From an uncultured Lachnospiraceae bacterium (lineage in GTDB: Bacteria > Bacillota > Clostridia > Lachnospirales > Lachnospiraceae), in NCBI GenBank assembly GCA_947174725.1, contig CAMWKA010000043.1:1-9847 (forward strand): a DNA stretch of 9,847 nt. Direction: 5' to 3'. A model generated the notes under the pieces. The model did not search any database, was not told the DNA's origin, and was given only the letters and a program-made list of their open reading frames with translations. The first letter of the stretch is position 1. The number at the start of each line of letters is the position of its first letter. Both the position numbers and the translations under genes were made by a program. Positions 1 through 6,666 of the stretch are shown piece after piece.

Positions 1-60
1 GCAAGCTTCCAGCGGCATATAATTTCACTCATTCGCGCACTGTTCATTGCTTTCGTGGAC

Positions 61-69
61 ATTATACCA
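61..69 (-). promoter_or_regulatory. Divergent extended -10 promoter for a gene left of the window
   Basis: On the minus strand the sequence reads TGGTATAAT: a perfect -10 hexamer (61-66) with the TGn extension. The -35 at 17 bp spacing (84-89, TGTTCC on the minus strand) is poor, as is common for extended -10 promoters. Transcription would start near 54 and run out of the window. Minus-strand ATG codons at 47, 32 and 18 could begin the left-hand gene. None has a convincing ribosome binding site, so no CDS is called for 1-60. Confidence 0.4.
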
Positions 70-94
70 CAAAATCTCCGCAAGGAACAGGATG

Positions 95-123
95 TTGACA
101 GAAAGGCAATAATGGTATAAAAT
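95..123 (+). promoter_or_regulatory. Sigma-A promoter of the zur-znuACB operon
   Basis: A consensus -35 TTGACA (95-100), a 17-bp spacer and a -10 TAAAAT (118-123, 5 of 6 consensus bases) form a near-ideal housekeeping promoter. The start point would fall near 130, inside the palindromic boxes, so a bound repressor would block RNA polymerase. The zur start codon lies about 65 nt downstream. Confidence 0.7.
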
Positions 124-156
124 TGCAAATGATTTGCAAATGCAAATCGATTGCAT
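123..156 (+). promoter_or_regulatory. Tandem Zur-type operator boxes
   Basis: Two 17-bp boxes abut. Box A (123-139) is TTGCAAATGATTTGCAA, a perfect palindrome with 8-bp arms around one central base. Box B (140-156) is ATGCAAATCGATTGCAT, with the same geometry and 6 of 8 arm positions paired. The arm-N-arm layout matches the known Bacillus Zur and Fur boxes (7-1-7), but the core is TGCAAAT rather than TCGTAAT. Position over the predicted start site, directly before a Fur-family gene and zinc-uptake genes, supports zinc-dependent autorepression. The link to this particular Zur is inference. Confidence 0.65.
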
Positions 157-193
157 TTTTGCCGGCGATTAAATATTAAAGGAACGTGTTGAA

Positions 194-604
194 ATGATAC
201 AGAAGCAATATCGCACCAAATGGAAGGACAGCATCATAGAATATCTGGAAAATCATGCGGATCAGAGCTTTTCCGCGGCAGATATTTATGCGGATCTGAA
301 AGGACAGGAAGCTTCCATTAACCTGACAACAGTATATCGCAATCTTGAAAAACTGACAGACAGCGGAAAACTGATGAAATATAAGGCGGCAGGAGAAGAG
401 TCGTACCGTTATCAGTATATAGAGCCTTATGGAAATTGTCAGGAGCATATTCATATGCAGTGCAGAGTATGTGGAAAGCTGTTCCATTTGGAATGTGGGT
501 TTATGAAGGAACTTACGGGACATTTGTTGGAACATCACGGGTTTGTTCTGGAGGGACAGGGATCCATGCTGAGCGGACTGTGTGAGAGATGCAGCGGAAA
601 ATAG
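194..604 (+). CDS. zur: Fur-family zinc uptake regulator (Zur)
   Basis: This 136-residue protein has the normal length of the Fur family. It is a metal-dependent DNA-binding repressor; the genes that follow point to zinc as the signal. An N-terminal winged-helix domain (about residues 7-75) carries the family hallmark TTVYRNLEKL (45-54), the recognition helix. The C-terminal dimerisation and metal domain holds two CxxC pairs, Cys90/Cys93 and Cys130/Cys133, which form the structural zinc site in this family. Further candidate ligands are His85, His87, His98, Cys101, His114 and His115. The start is ATG 194, with AAAGGAA about 10 nt upstream. The gene leads the operon and is followed by znuA after 26 nt. 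The promoter overlaps two palindromic boxes, which suggests autoregulation. Iron (Fur) or peroxide (PerR) sensing cannot be excluded from the protein alone, but the neighbours argue strongly for zinc. Confidence 0.92.
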   Translation: MIQKQYRTKWKDSIIEYLENHADQSFSAADIYADLKGQEASINLTTVYRNLEKLTDSGKLMKYKAAGEESYRYQYIEPYGNCQEHIHMQCRVCGKLFHLECGFMKELTGHLLEHHGFVLEGQGSMLSGLCERCSGK

Positions 605-630
605 AAGGTCAGGCGGCATGGAGGCTGAAA

Positions 631-1680
631 ATGAAGATGGACAATCATATGGGTAAAATCAAATATAGATGGGGCTGCGCAATGATGCTTTTCATGGTAT
701 TGTTCGCGGGATGCGCGGCAGACCGTGGAGAAGCTGCCGCGGACGACGGAAAGATACAGATTCTGTGTACATCGTTTCCGCTTTACGACTGGACACGGCA
801 GGTCGCAGAGGGATGTGAAGATTCTATGGAGATATCGCTGCTGATGGATCAGGGTACGGACCCGCATAATTATCAGCCCACCGCAGAGGATATCCTCCGT
901 ATTTCCGAATCGGATATCATCATTTATGTGGGCGGTGAATCGGATCTGTGGATGGAAGACGTGCTGGCAGCCATTCCGGCGGAGCAAAGGGAGAGGCAGC
1001 AGTATCTTAACATGATGGAGATACTGGGTTCCTCTCTGAGGGAGGAAGAACCGATAGAAGGGATGCAGGGGAACCTTGGCGGACATGCCTATGGGGAAGC
1101 GGAGACAGAAGAAGGACATACGGAGGAAGCGGAATATGACGAGCATATCTGGCTGTCCGTGAGAAACGCTTCCATCTGCGTTCAGGCGATAGCAGCCGCT
1201 GTGATGGATACAGATCCGGATCAAAAGGACAATCAGACAATGGCGGAAAATGCGGAGAGATATCTTACGGAGCTGGAAAGTCTGGATGGACAGTATGAGG
1301 CGATGGTATTGGAAGCGCCTCTGGACAGGGTGTTGTTTGCGGACAGATTTCCCTTTCTTTATTTGATGAAAGATTACGGACTGGAATATGACGCGGCATT
1401 TCCGGGCTGCAGTACGGAAGCGGAGGCAAGCTTTGAGACAGTGATCTTTCTGGCAGGCAGATTAGAGGAATATGATCTTCCGGCAGTATTGGTTATGGAA
1501 AACGGGGACCGGAGGATGGCGGAAACAATCATTGCCAATACGGCAGACAAAGATCAGGAGATCCTTGCGTTAAATTCCATGCAGTCTGTGACTGCTGCGG
1601 ATATCGGGCAGGGAGTGACGTATCTGTCGGTCATGCAGGAGAATCTTGAGGCGCTGCGGACAGCGCTTACTTATAAATAA
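631..1680 (+). CDS. znuA: Zinc ABC transporter substrate-binding lipoprotein (ZnuA-like)
   Basis: This 349-residue protein belongs to the cluster A-I (ZnuA/TroA) metal-binding proteins. It captures zinc outside the membrane and delivers it to ZnuB. A basic stretch and hydrophobic segment (residues 9-27) end in FAGC, a lipobox with lipidated Cys28. Candidate ligands are His79 in DPHNY and His172 in EHIWLS. Between them lies an acidic, His-containing loop (about 138-171), typical of zinc-specific members. The third family His is absent: the motif reads FADRFPF (236-242), with Ala237 where His is expected and Asp238 beside it; this looks like a clostridial subfamily. I chose ATG 631 because GGAGG (620-624) sits 6 nt before it. 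The in-frame ATG at 589 lies inside zur without such a site and would push the signal segment inward. The gene is co-transcribed with zur and precedes znuC by 57 nt. Confidence 0.9.
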   Translation: MKMDNHMGKIKYRWGCAMMLFMVLFAGCAADRGEAAADDGKIQILCTSFPLYDWTRQVAEGCEDSMEISLLMDQGTDPHNYQPTAEDILRISESDIIIYVGGESDLWMEDVLAAIPAEQRERQQYLNMMEILGSSLREEEPIEGMQGNLGGHAYGEAETEEGHTEEAEYDEHIWLSVRNASICVQAIAAAVMDTDPDQKDNQTMAENAERYLTELESLDGQYEAMVLEAPLDRVLFADRFPFLYLMKDYGLEYDAAFPGCSTEAEASFETVIFLAGRLEEYDLPAVLVMENGDRRMAETIIANTADKDQEILALNSMQSVTAADIGQGVTYLSVMQENLEALRTALTYK

Positions 1681-1737
1681 TGAAACATTTAGTCAGAGGA
1701 AAATTGATCGTATAAAAACTCAGGAAAGGCAGAGATT

Positions 1738-2493
1738 ATGGCATATATCACATGCAAGGATCTGACATTAGGATATCAGGACGGCATTGTTGCGGAACAT
1801 ATCAGTTTTGTAGTGAAACAAGGGGATTACCTTTGTGTTGTGGGGGAAAACGGAGCCGGTAAAAGCACATTGATCAAGACGCTGCTTCATCTGATCAGAC
1901 CGATTTCCGGAGAGCTGATGATGGAGGACGGTATTTCTCCGCAGGAGATTGGATATCTTCCGCAGCAGACAGTGGTACAGAGGGATTTTCCGGCGTCGGT
2001 ATGGGAGATTGTTTTGTCCGGCACGCTTACAAAGTGCGGCAGACGTCCGTGGTATGGCAGGGAAGAAAAGGAGCTGGCGTCAAAAAATCTGGAGCGCATG
2101 GGTATGAAGGAGTTCAAGACCCGGTGTTACCGCAATCTTTCCGGCGGTCAGCAGCAGAGAGTGCTGTTGGCAAGGGCATTATGCGCGACTTCTAAGCTGC
2201 TGCTTTTAGACGAACCAGTGACGGGACTGGATCCCAAGGCCACTGAGGAATTTTATGAACTGCTGAAAAGTTTAAATCAGGAAGGAATTGCGATCATTAT
2301 GGTTTCCCATGATATCCGCACGGCAGTCAGGCAGGCTTCCCATATTCTCCATATAGATAAGGAAAATTCGTTCTATGGGACGCGGGAAGAATACATGACA
2401 CATATGGATGAAAATGCGCTGCATACAACAGTACAGCATAAAACCGGCGACGATCCGGCAGACGGAAAGAAAGGTGTGGATATTTCATTATGA
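1738..2493 (+). CDS. znuC: Zinc ABC transporter ATP-binding protein
   Basis: This 251-residue ABC ATPase powers zinc import. All nucleotide-binding motifs are intact: Walker A GENGAGKST (36-44), Q-loop around Gln76/Gln77 in YLPQQ, signature LSGGQ (134-138), Walker B LLLLDEP (154-160) and switch His191 in MVSHD. The region between Q-loop and signature matches the metal-type (ZnuC/MntB-like) ATPases. The start is ATG 1738, with AGGAAAGG ending 8 nt upstream. Its stop TGA overlaps the start of znuB (ATGA at 2490-2493), so translation of the two is probably coupled, as expected for subunits of one complex. Manganese rather than zinc as substrate is the main alternative; the regulator and the loop in the binding protein favour zinc. 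Confidence 0.94.
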   Translation: MAYITCKDLTLGYQDGIVAEHISFVVKQGDYLCVVGENGAGKSTLIKTLLHLIRPISGELMMEDGISPQEIGYLPQQTVVQRDFPASVWEIVLSGTLTKCGRRPWYGREEKELASKNLERMGMKEFKTRCYRNLSGGQQQRVLLARALCATSKLLLLDEPVTGLDPKATEEFYELLKSLNQEGIAIIMVSHDIRTAVRQASHILHIDKENSFYGTREEYMTHMDENALHTTVQHKTGDDPADGKKGVDISL

Positions 2494-3338
2494 GGGACAT
2501 GATAACACAGCTGCAATTATATCTGTCATACCCGTTTGTGCGCTATGTTTTGATCGTGGGAACACTGATTGCCCTGTGTTCTTCGATGCTTGGCGTGATT
2601 CTGGTGTTAAAGCGGTTTTCATTTATCGGGGACGGGCTTTCCCATGTGGCATTTGGCGCGATGGCGGTTGCCTCTGCGTTAAAGCTGGCGGATCAGACGA
2701 CCTTTATCATGCCGGTTACGATCATTGCGGCGATCCTTCTGCTGCGAACCGGACAAAATACAAAGATCAAAGGAGACGCGGCGGTCGCCATGTTGTCTGT
2801 GGGTTCCCTTGCGGTGGGCTATCTTGTCCTGCATAAATTTTCTGCTTCCGCCAATGTATCCGGAGACGTATGCAGCACGTTGTTTGGTTCTACGGCGATC
2901 CTGAGCCTGACAGAAAAAGAGGTGTGGATGTGCGTGGGGCTTTCGGTAGTGGTGATAGGAGTATATTGTCTTTTCTATAACAGGATCTTTACGGTTACCT
3001 TTGATGAGAATTTTGCAAGGGCGACGGGGATCAATACCGGCGTTTATAATCTGCTGCTGGCGGTGATTACGGCGGTGGTGATCGTCATGGCGATGAATCT
3101 GGTAGGCTCGCTGCTGATCTCTGCGCTGATCATCTTTCCGGCGTTGTCAGCCATGCGTATTCTGGACAATTTTAAAGGCGTGATCATCTATTCGGCAGTT
3201 CTTTCCGTTGTGTGTTCATTCAGCGGGATCATTTTGTCGATTCTGGAGTCCGCGCCCGTCGGCGCCACCATCGTGGCGGTGGATATTGCGGTTTTCTTTG
3301 TACATTATCTGCTGGGATATTTTCTGCACAGGACATGA
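2490..3338 (+). CDS. znuB: Zinc ABC transporter permease
   Basis: This 282-residue polytopic protein of the ABC-3 family forms the transmembrane channel of the importer. It shows about eight hydrophobic segments. The conserved stretch RFSFIGDGLSHVAFGA (42-57) follows the first of them, and NLVGSLLISALIIFPALSA lies in the C-terminal half; these are typical of ZnuB/MntC permeases. It overlaps znuC by 4 nt (ATGA). A second in-frame ATG at 2499 is less likely because GAGGG would lie too close to it; an AAAGG about 15 nt before 2490 is only moderate, so coupling probably matters. It closes the operon: no further zinc gene follows and no clear terminator was seen directly downstream. Confidence 0.93.
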   Translation: MRDMITQLQLYLSYPFVRYVLIVGTLIALCSSMLGVILVLKRFSFIGDGLSHVAFGAMAVASALKLADQTTFIMPVTIIAAILLLRTGQNTKIKGDAAVAMLSVGSLAVGYLVLHKFSASANVSGDVCSTLFGSTAILSLTEKEVWMCVGLSVVVIGVYCLFYNRIFTVTFDENFARATGINTGVYNLLLAVITAVVIVMAMNLVGSLLISALIIFPALSAMRILDNFKGVIIYSAVLSVVCSFSGIILSILESAPVGATIVAVDIAVFFVHYLLGYFLHRT

Positions 3339-3583
3339 TCCGGCTATGATGAAAGGTAGTGTTCCTATGGAAATGTTTTCTGTTGCCTGCAGCAAAATGC
3401 GTAAAAAACTGGATCTAAGGAAGCGGCAGTAAAGTGGTATTAGATAGTGAGAAGAGAAAATCAGAATGATCGTTTTGGATATGGACAATCCGCCCTATCC
3501 TTGCTAAAATAAATGGGGTGAAAATCCTTTGCGACAAAAGACTTTTTAGATAAGATAGAGTCAAGATATTCCGGGAGAGACAG
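3339..3583. other. Intergenic region after the zinc operon; possible weak promoter
   Basis: No stable terminator hairpin with a T-run is visible after znuB. A possible promoter for the next gene is TTGCGA (3529-3534), 16 bp, TAAGAT (3551-3556); both boxes are imperfect. Short reading frames exist at 3346-3432 (28 codons, rich in Lys and Arg) and 3466-3507 (13 codons ending NPPYPC), but neither has a strong ribosome binding site, so neither is called as a gene. Confidence 0.35.
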
Positions 3584-4243
3584 ATGGACAGGAAATCAGA
3601 AAATACGAAAGAAAAGGGGAAATATTGTCCTGCGGTTATCGTCAGTATGTGTTTTGGCGTCGCGTTTATCGGAATATCCGTGGGATTGATGCGGATCGCG
3701 AATTTCGGGACAGATCCTTTTTCCTGTATGAATCTGGGAATCAGTTCCCACCTGCCTATCAGCTATGGTACCTGTCAGCTTCTGGTCAATCTTGTGCTGT
3801 TGATTGTGATGATACTGGCGATGCGTAAGGCGATCGGACTGGGAACGATTGTTAATATGGCGGGCTGCGGTTATACGGCGGATTTTCTGCTTTGGATACT
3901 GGGGCATTTTAACATTTCCACAGAAAGCATGGATGAGCATCTGGTCATCAGGGTAGTATTAATGTTAGCGGCAGTTGTATTGCTGGGATTTGGCGCGGGA
4001 CTTTATATGCAGTGTGATATCGGAATAGCGCCGTATGATGCTCTGGGGCAGGTCATAGAGCAGGCGACGCATGGAAAATTACAATATAAATGGACCAGGA
4101 TCGGTACGGATCTGATCTGTGTGATAGTCGGATTCCTTTTGGGAAGCGTCGTGGGCGTGGCGACGGTGATCACGGCATTTTTTACGGGTCCGCTGGTTAC
4201 ATTTTTCAGAAACTGGCTGGCAAAGAATTTCTTCTCACGCTAA
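3584..4243 (+). CDS. YczE/YyaS/YitT-family integral membrane protein
   Basis: This 219-residue membrane protein has a charged cytosolic N-terminus (1-15) and about six hydrophobic segments (near 17-37, 62-80, 84-106, 121-141, 173-189, 191-208). An internal duplication is visible. NFGTDPFSCMNLG (40-52) resembles DIGIAPYDALGQ (145-156), and GLGTIVNM...D (85-100) resembles GVATVITAFFTGP (191-203). This two-fold pattern with GTDP and GIAP motifs fits the YczE/YyaS/YitT group, annotated generally as uncharacterised membrane proteins. GGAG lies 6 nt before ATG 3584. It is followed by another membrane-protein gene after 69 nt and may be co-transcribed with it. The substrate or function is unknown; the proximity to the zinc operon may be coincidental, since 245 bp and a possible promoter separate them. 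Confidence 0.8.
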   Translation: MDRKSENTKEKGKYCPAVIVSMCFGVAFIGISVGLMRIANFGTDPFSCMNLGISSHLPISYGTCQLLVNLVLLIVMILAMRKAIGLGTIVNMAGCGYTADFLLWILGHFNISTESMDEHLVIRVVLMLAAVVLLGFGAGLYMQCDIGIAPYDALGQVIEQATHGKLQYKWTRIGTDLICVIVGFLLGSVVGVATVITAFFTGPLVTFFRNWLAKNFFSR

Positions 4244-4258
4244 AGGATGGAGAATATA

Positions 4259-4309
4259 ATGAGAATAATAAAGAACTTGGGGAGCGCGGACGTTTGTCCG
4301 CAGGGATAA
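4259..4309 (+). other. Possible short leader ORF with a hairpin before the next gene
   Basis: ATG 4259 follows GGATGGAG (4245-4252, spacing 6) and opens a 16-codon frame ending at TAA 4307-4309, just 3 nt before the next start codon; an in-frame ATG at 4247 would give 20 codons. The ORF contains the hairpin GCGGAC-GTTT-GTCCGC (4286-4301), which ends one base before the AGGGA ribosome binding site (4302-4306) of the 4313 gene. Such an arrangement could couple or gate translation of the downstream gene. Coding status is uncertain. Confidence 0.3.
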
Positions 4310-4312
4310 GAC

Positions 4313-5035
4313 ATGAATTCTGTATGGATGAGTTATCTGGTAATGTTGGCTGTAGGCGGCCTCATTTGTTTCCGGGGGTTTAGCCTATATAAACTGGTAC
4401 AGTTTTTGTTATGCGGCTGGATCGGTTATTTTTTGGCGTTACAGGTTTGCGCGAAATTTTCCGTGGAAGGAACGGCGCTTGTGGTCATTGCTTTGGCAGT
4501 GGGGCTGATCACAGGATTTCTGGGATTCCATTATTATAAAGTAGGAATGTATTTTAGTGCATCCATCAGCGCTTTTTTGGTGGTATTTTCTTTTTTCTGG
4601 CGTCAGGCGATGACGTTGGGAAAGGAACTGCTGGAGCAGGTGAGCGGCGTGGAGCATGTATTTACCTTCGGCAATTTCTTTCAGACCGTCCTGCTGGGAA
4701 TGAAAGCGGGTGCGGATACGAATTTATTGGATCTTATGCTGTTGGAGGCAGGCATTCAGCCGGAACGGTGGAGCGAGGGGCTGGAGCAGATCATGTCGCT
4801 GTTAAAGCAGGGCGCTCTTTGGGCGGGCGCCGCAGGACTGATTTGTGGTATTCTTGCGCTGGTGTTTGGTGATTATGTGATCATCGTTTTGACATCCGTT
4901 TTTGGCGGTATGCTGCTGAATCTTCTGGTGGAACAGTTTATTACTCTGGATCCAATCATTTCGTCTGTGATGTTGGCAGTATTTTCGGTGATCGGATTTG
5001 TGATGCAGATGAAGCATAAACGGGAGAAACATTAA
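4313..5035 (+). CDS. Polytopic membrane protein of unknown function
   Basis: This 240-residue protein is not recognised with certainty. It has four hydrophobic segments in the N-terminal half (about 8-24, 29-47, 53-72, 77-95), a soluble loop of about 70 residues (97-165, partly acidic) and three more segments (170-186, 188-207, 215-232). It ends in a basic tail, KHKREKH. Glycine-rich membrane helices such as GLITGFLGFHYYKVG recall the DUF4203/TMEM198-like group, but this is only a resemblance. The start is ATG 4313, with AGGGA 6 nt upstream; an in-frame ATG at 4328 is possible. It follows the YczE/YitT-type gene on the same strand, preceded by a leader ORF and hairpin. The downstream asnS is 155 nt away behind a hairpin block. 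Confidence 0.75.
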   Translation: MNSVWMSYLVMLAVGGLICFRGFSLYKLVQFLLCGWIGYFLALQVCAKFSVEGTALVVIALAVGLITGFLGFHYYKVGMYFSASISAFLVVFSFFWRQAMTLGKELLEQVSGVEHVFTFGNFFQTVLLGMKAGADTNLLDLMLLEAGIQPERWSEGLEQIMSLLKQGALWAGAAGLICGILALVFGDYVIIVLTSVFGGMLLNLLVEQFITLDPIISSVMLAVFSVIGFVMQMKHKREKH

Positions 5036-5053
5036 GAAAATAGGGGGGGATTA

Positions 5054-5178
5054 GATTGAAAAATCAAAGATTTTTCAATCAGCAATTTGAGTCAGAGCCT
5101 CAAATTGCTTTGATCGCAGATGAGAAACCGCCTGCGCGGATTTCTCATCGCGTGTCATCGCAGCAAGCTGCTCTGACA
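5054..5178 (+). ncRNA. Structured leader of four tandem hairpins before asnS
   Basis: Four inverted repeats follow one another. H1 has 12-bp perfect arms (5054-5065 / 5069-5080, loop AAA). H2 has 11-bp perfect arms (5081-5091 / 5099-5109, loop TCAGAGC). H3 has arms 5119-5131 / 5136-5149, 13 bp with one bulged A at 5140 and a CTGC loop. H4 is TGTCA-TC-GCAGC (5153-5164) against GCTGC-TC-TGACA (5167-5178). The H2 loop region GTCAGAGC (5091-5098) is exactly complementary to GCTCTGAC (5170-5177) in the 3' arm of H4, so a pseudoknot could compete with H4. H4 ends one base before the asnS ribosome binding site GGAGG (5180-5184). The block has no stop codon in the asnS frame, and a TTG at 5056 follows a run of seven G. 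It could be a cis-regulatory RNA or an inserted palindromic repeat. Confidence 0.5.
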
Positions 5179-5190
5179 TGGAGGATTAAT

Positions 5191-6579
5191 ATGGAATTAC
5201 AGTATATCAAATCAATTTTTAAGGATAAGGAATCATGGAAGGACCGCGAGGTGTCGGTGGGCGGCTGGGTGCGTTCGGTCAGGGCGTCTAAGAATTTTGG
5301 GTTTCTGGTAGTCAGCGACGGAACGTATTTTGAGACGCTTCAGGTGGTGTATGACGATCATCTGGAAAATTTTGACCGGATATCCCGGTTAAATGTGGGC
5401 GCAGCCGTGATCGTTAAGGGAACGGTGGTTCTGACGCCGCAGGCGAAGCAGCCCTTGGAGCTGCAGGCATCCGAGGTCGTGGTGGAGGGAGAGTCCGCGC
5501 CGGAGTACCCGCTGCAGAAGAAGCGTCATTCCATGGAGTTTATGAGGACAATCCCTCATCTGCGTGCAAGAACAAATACTTTTCAGGCGGTATTCCGTGT
5601 ACGTTCCATTCTTTCCTATGCGATCCATCAGTTCTTTCAGGAGAGGGATTTTGTGTATGTCCACACTCCGATCATCACCGGAAGCGACTGCGAGGGCGCC
5701 GGGGAAATGTTTCAGGTAACGACGCTGGATCTGGATAAGATTCCCAGACAGGAGGATGGAAGCGTTGCCTATGATAAGGATTTCTTCGGAAAGTCGGCCA
5801 ATCTGACAGTGAGTGGTCAGCTGAATGTGGAAACGTATGCATTTGCTTTCCGCAATGTCTATACCTTTGGACCCACATTCCGTGCGGAAAATTCCAACAC
5901 CACCAGACATGCGGCGGAGTTTTGGATGATCGAGCCGGAGATTGCGTTTGCCGACCTGTCGGATGATATGGTGCTGGCGGAAAGCATGTTAAAGTATGTG
6001 ATCGGATATCTGCTGGAACATGCGCCGGAGGAGATGGCATTTTTTGATCAGTTTATCGACCATGGGCTGATTGAAAGGCTGCAGCATATTATAAATTCGG
6101 AGTTTGCCCATGTCACTTATACCGAGGCCATTGAACTGTTAGAAAAAGCGGAGAAGCAATTTGACTACCAGGTGAGCTGGGGTTGCGATCTGCAGACGGA
6201 GCATGAACGGTATCTGACGGAAGAAGTCTTTGGCAGACCTGTTTTTGTGACGGACTATCCGAAGGAGATCAAAGCGTTTTATATGAAATTGAATGAGGAT
6301 GGAAAGACTGTTGCGGCGATGGATCTTCTGGCACCGGGGATCGGTGAGATCATTGGCGGAAGCCAGAGGGAAGATGACTATGATAAGCTGCTGCAGCGCA
6401 TGAAAGAAGTGGGACTGAAGCCGGAGGAATATGAATTTTACTCGGATCTTAGAAAATATGGTTCAGTCAGACATGCAGGCTTTGGATTGGGATTTGAGCG
6501 GTTGATGATGTATGTGACGGGGATGGGCAATATCCGGGACGTTATTCCATTCCCGCGGACGGTGCGGCACTGCACCTGA
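5191..6579 (+). CDS. asnS: Asparaginyl-tRNA synthetase
   Basis: AsnS charges tRNA-Asn with asparagine using ATP, in the cytosol. The 462-residue product has the usual length. An N-terminal OB-fold anticodon-binding domain (about 15-110, [22 protein letters not shown]) precedes the class IIb catalytic core. Motif 1 is around Pro160 ([21 protein letters not shown]). Motif 2 is [20 protein letters not shown] (226-245), with Arg231 and the ENSN stretch that separates AsnS from AspS. Motif 3 is GFGLGFERL, with Arg437. The start is ATG 5191, with GGAGG 6 nt before it and family homology beginning here. An open frame extends upstream to TTG 5056 through the hairpin block; that would add 45 residues with no family counterpart. 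The C-terminus PRTVRHCT is in frame and of normal length. Transcription is likely governed through the upstream leader; no T-box signature was found. Confidence 0.95.
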   Translation: MELQYIKSIFKDKESWKDREVSVGGWVRSVRASKNFGFLVVSDGTYFETLQVVYDDHLENFDRISRLNVGAAVIVKGTVVLTPQAKQPLELQASEVVVEGESAPEYPLQKKRHSMEFMRTIPHLRARTNTFQAVFRVRSILSYAIHQFFQERDFVYVHTPIITGSDCEGAGEMFQVTTLDLDKIPRQEDGSVAYDKDFFGKSANLTVSGQLNVETYAFAFRNVYTFGPTFRAENSNTTRHAAEFWMIEPEIAFADLSDDMVLAESMLKYVIGYLLEHAPEEMAFFDQFIDHGLIERLQHIINSEFAHVTYTEAIELLEKAEKQFDYQVSWGCDLQTEHERYLTEEVFGRPVFVTDYPKEIKAFYMKLNEDGKTVAAMDLLAPGIGEIIGGSQREDDYDKLLQRMKEVGLKPEEYEFYSDLRKYGSVRHAGFGLGFERLMMYVTGMGNIRDVIPFPRTVRHCT

Positions 6580-6619
6580 TAGCGCCGGGGATACATTCGA
6601 TGCCGGATATGTTGTCAAT

Positions 6620-6659
6620 ATAAAAAAATATGGGCAATGACGGAAGAAACGTCATTGCC
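6620..6659 (-). terminator. Rho-independent terminator of the 6667-7059 gene
   Basis: A perfect 10-bp stem, GGCAATGACG (6633-6642) and CGTCATTGCC (6650-6659), encloses a 7-nt loop. On the minus strand it is followed by a run of seven T (6622-6628). It begins 7 bp past the minus-strand stop codon at 6667. On the plus strand no T-run follows, so it would stop asnS transcription only weakly, if at all. Confidence 0.8.
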
Positions 6660-6666
6660 GTATGAA

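Noticed and set aside
618..656. 12-codon ORF overlapping the znuA start
   Set aside because: It begins inside the ATGGAGG that serves as the znuA ribosome binding site and has no ribosome binding site of its own beyond a poor AAGGTC.
176..1240. Long minus-strand reading frames opposite zur and znuA
   Set aside because: They run opposite well-supported genes, have no ribosome binding sites and no recognisable protein features.
5041..5190. T-box leader before asnS
   Set aside because: The conserved AGGGTGGNACCGCG antiterminator sequence is missing. The GAAACCGCCTGCGCGG part of hairpin 3 only vaguely resembles it and lies within a separate stem.
6555..6600. Frameshift at the asnS 3' end (PRTVRHCT)
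   Set aside because: Dropping one base would give a longer unrelated tail. The frame as read ends at the normal family length with a Cys near the end, so it is a natural terminus.
6633..6659. Terminator for asnS on the plus strand
   Set aside because: The stem is good but is not followed by a T-run on the plus strand; the A-run lies upstream, so it works on the minus strand.
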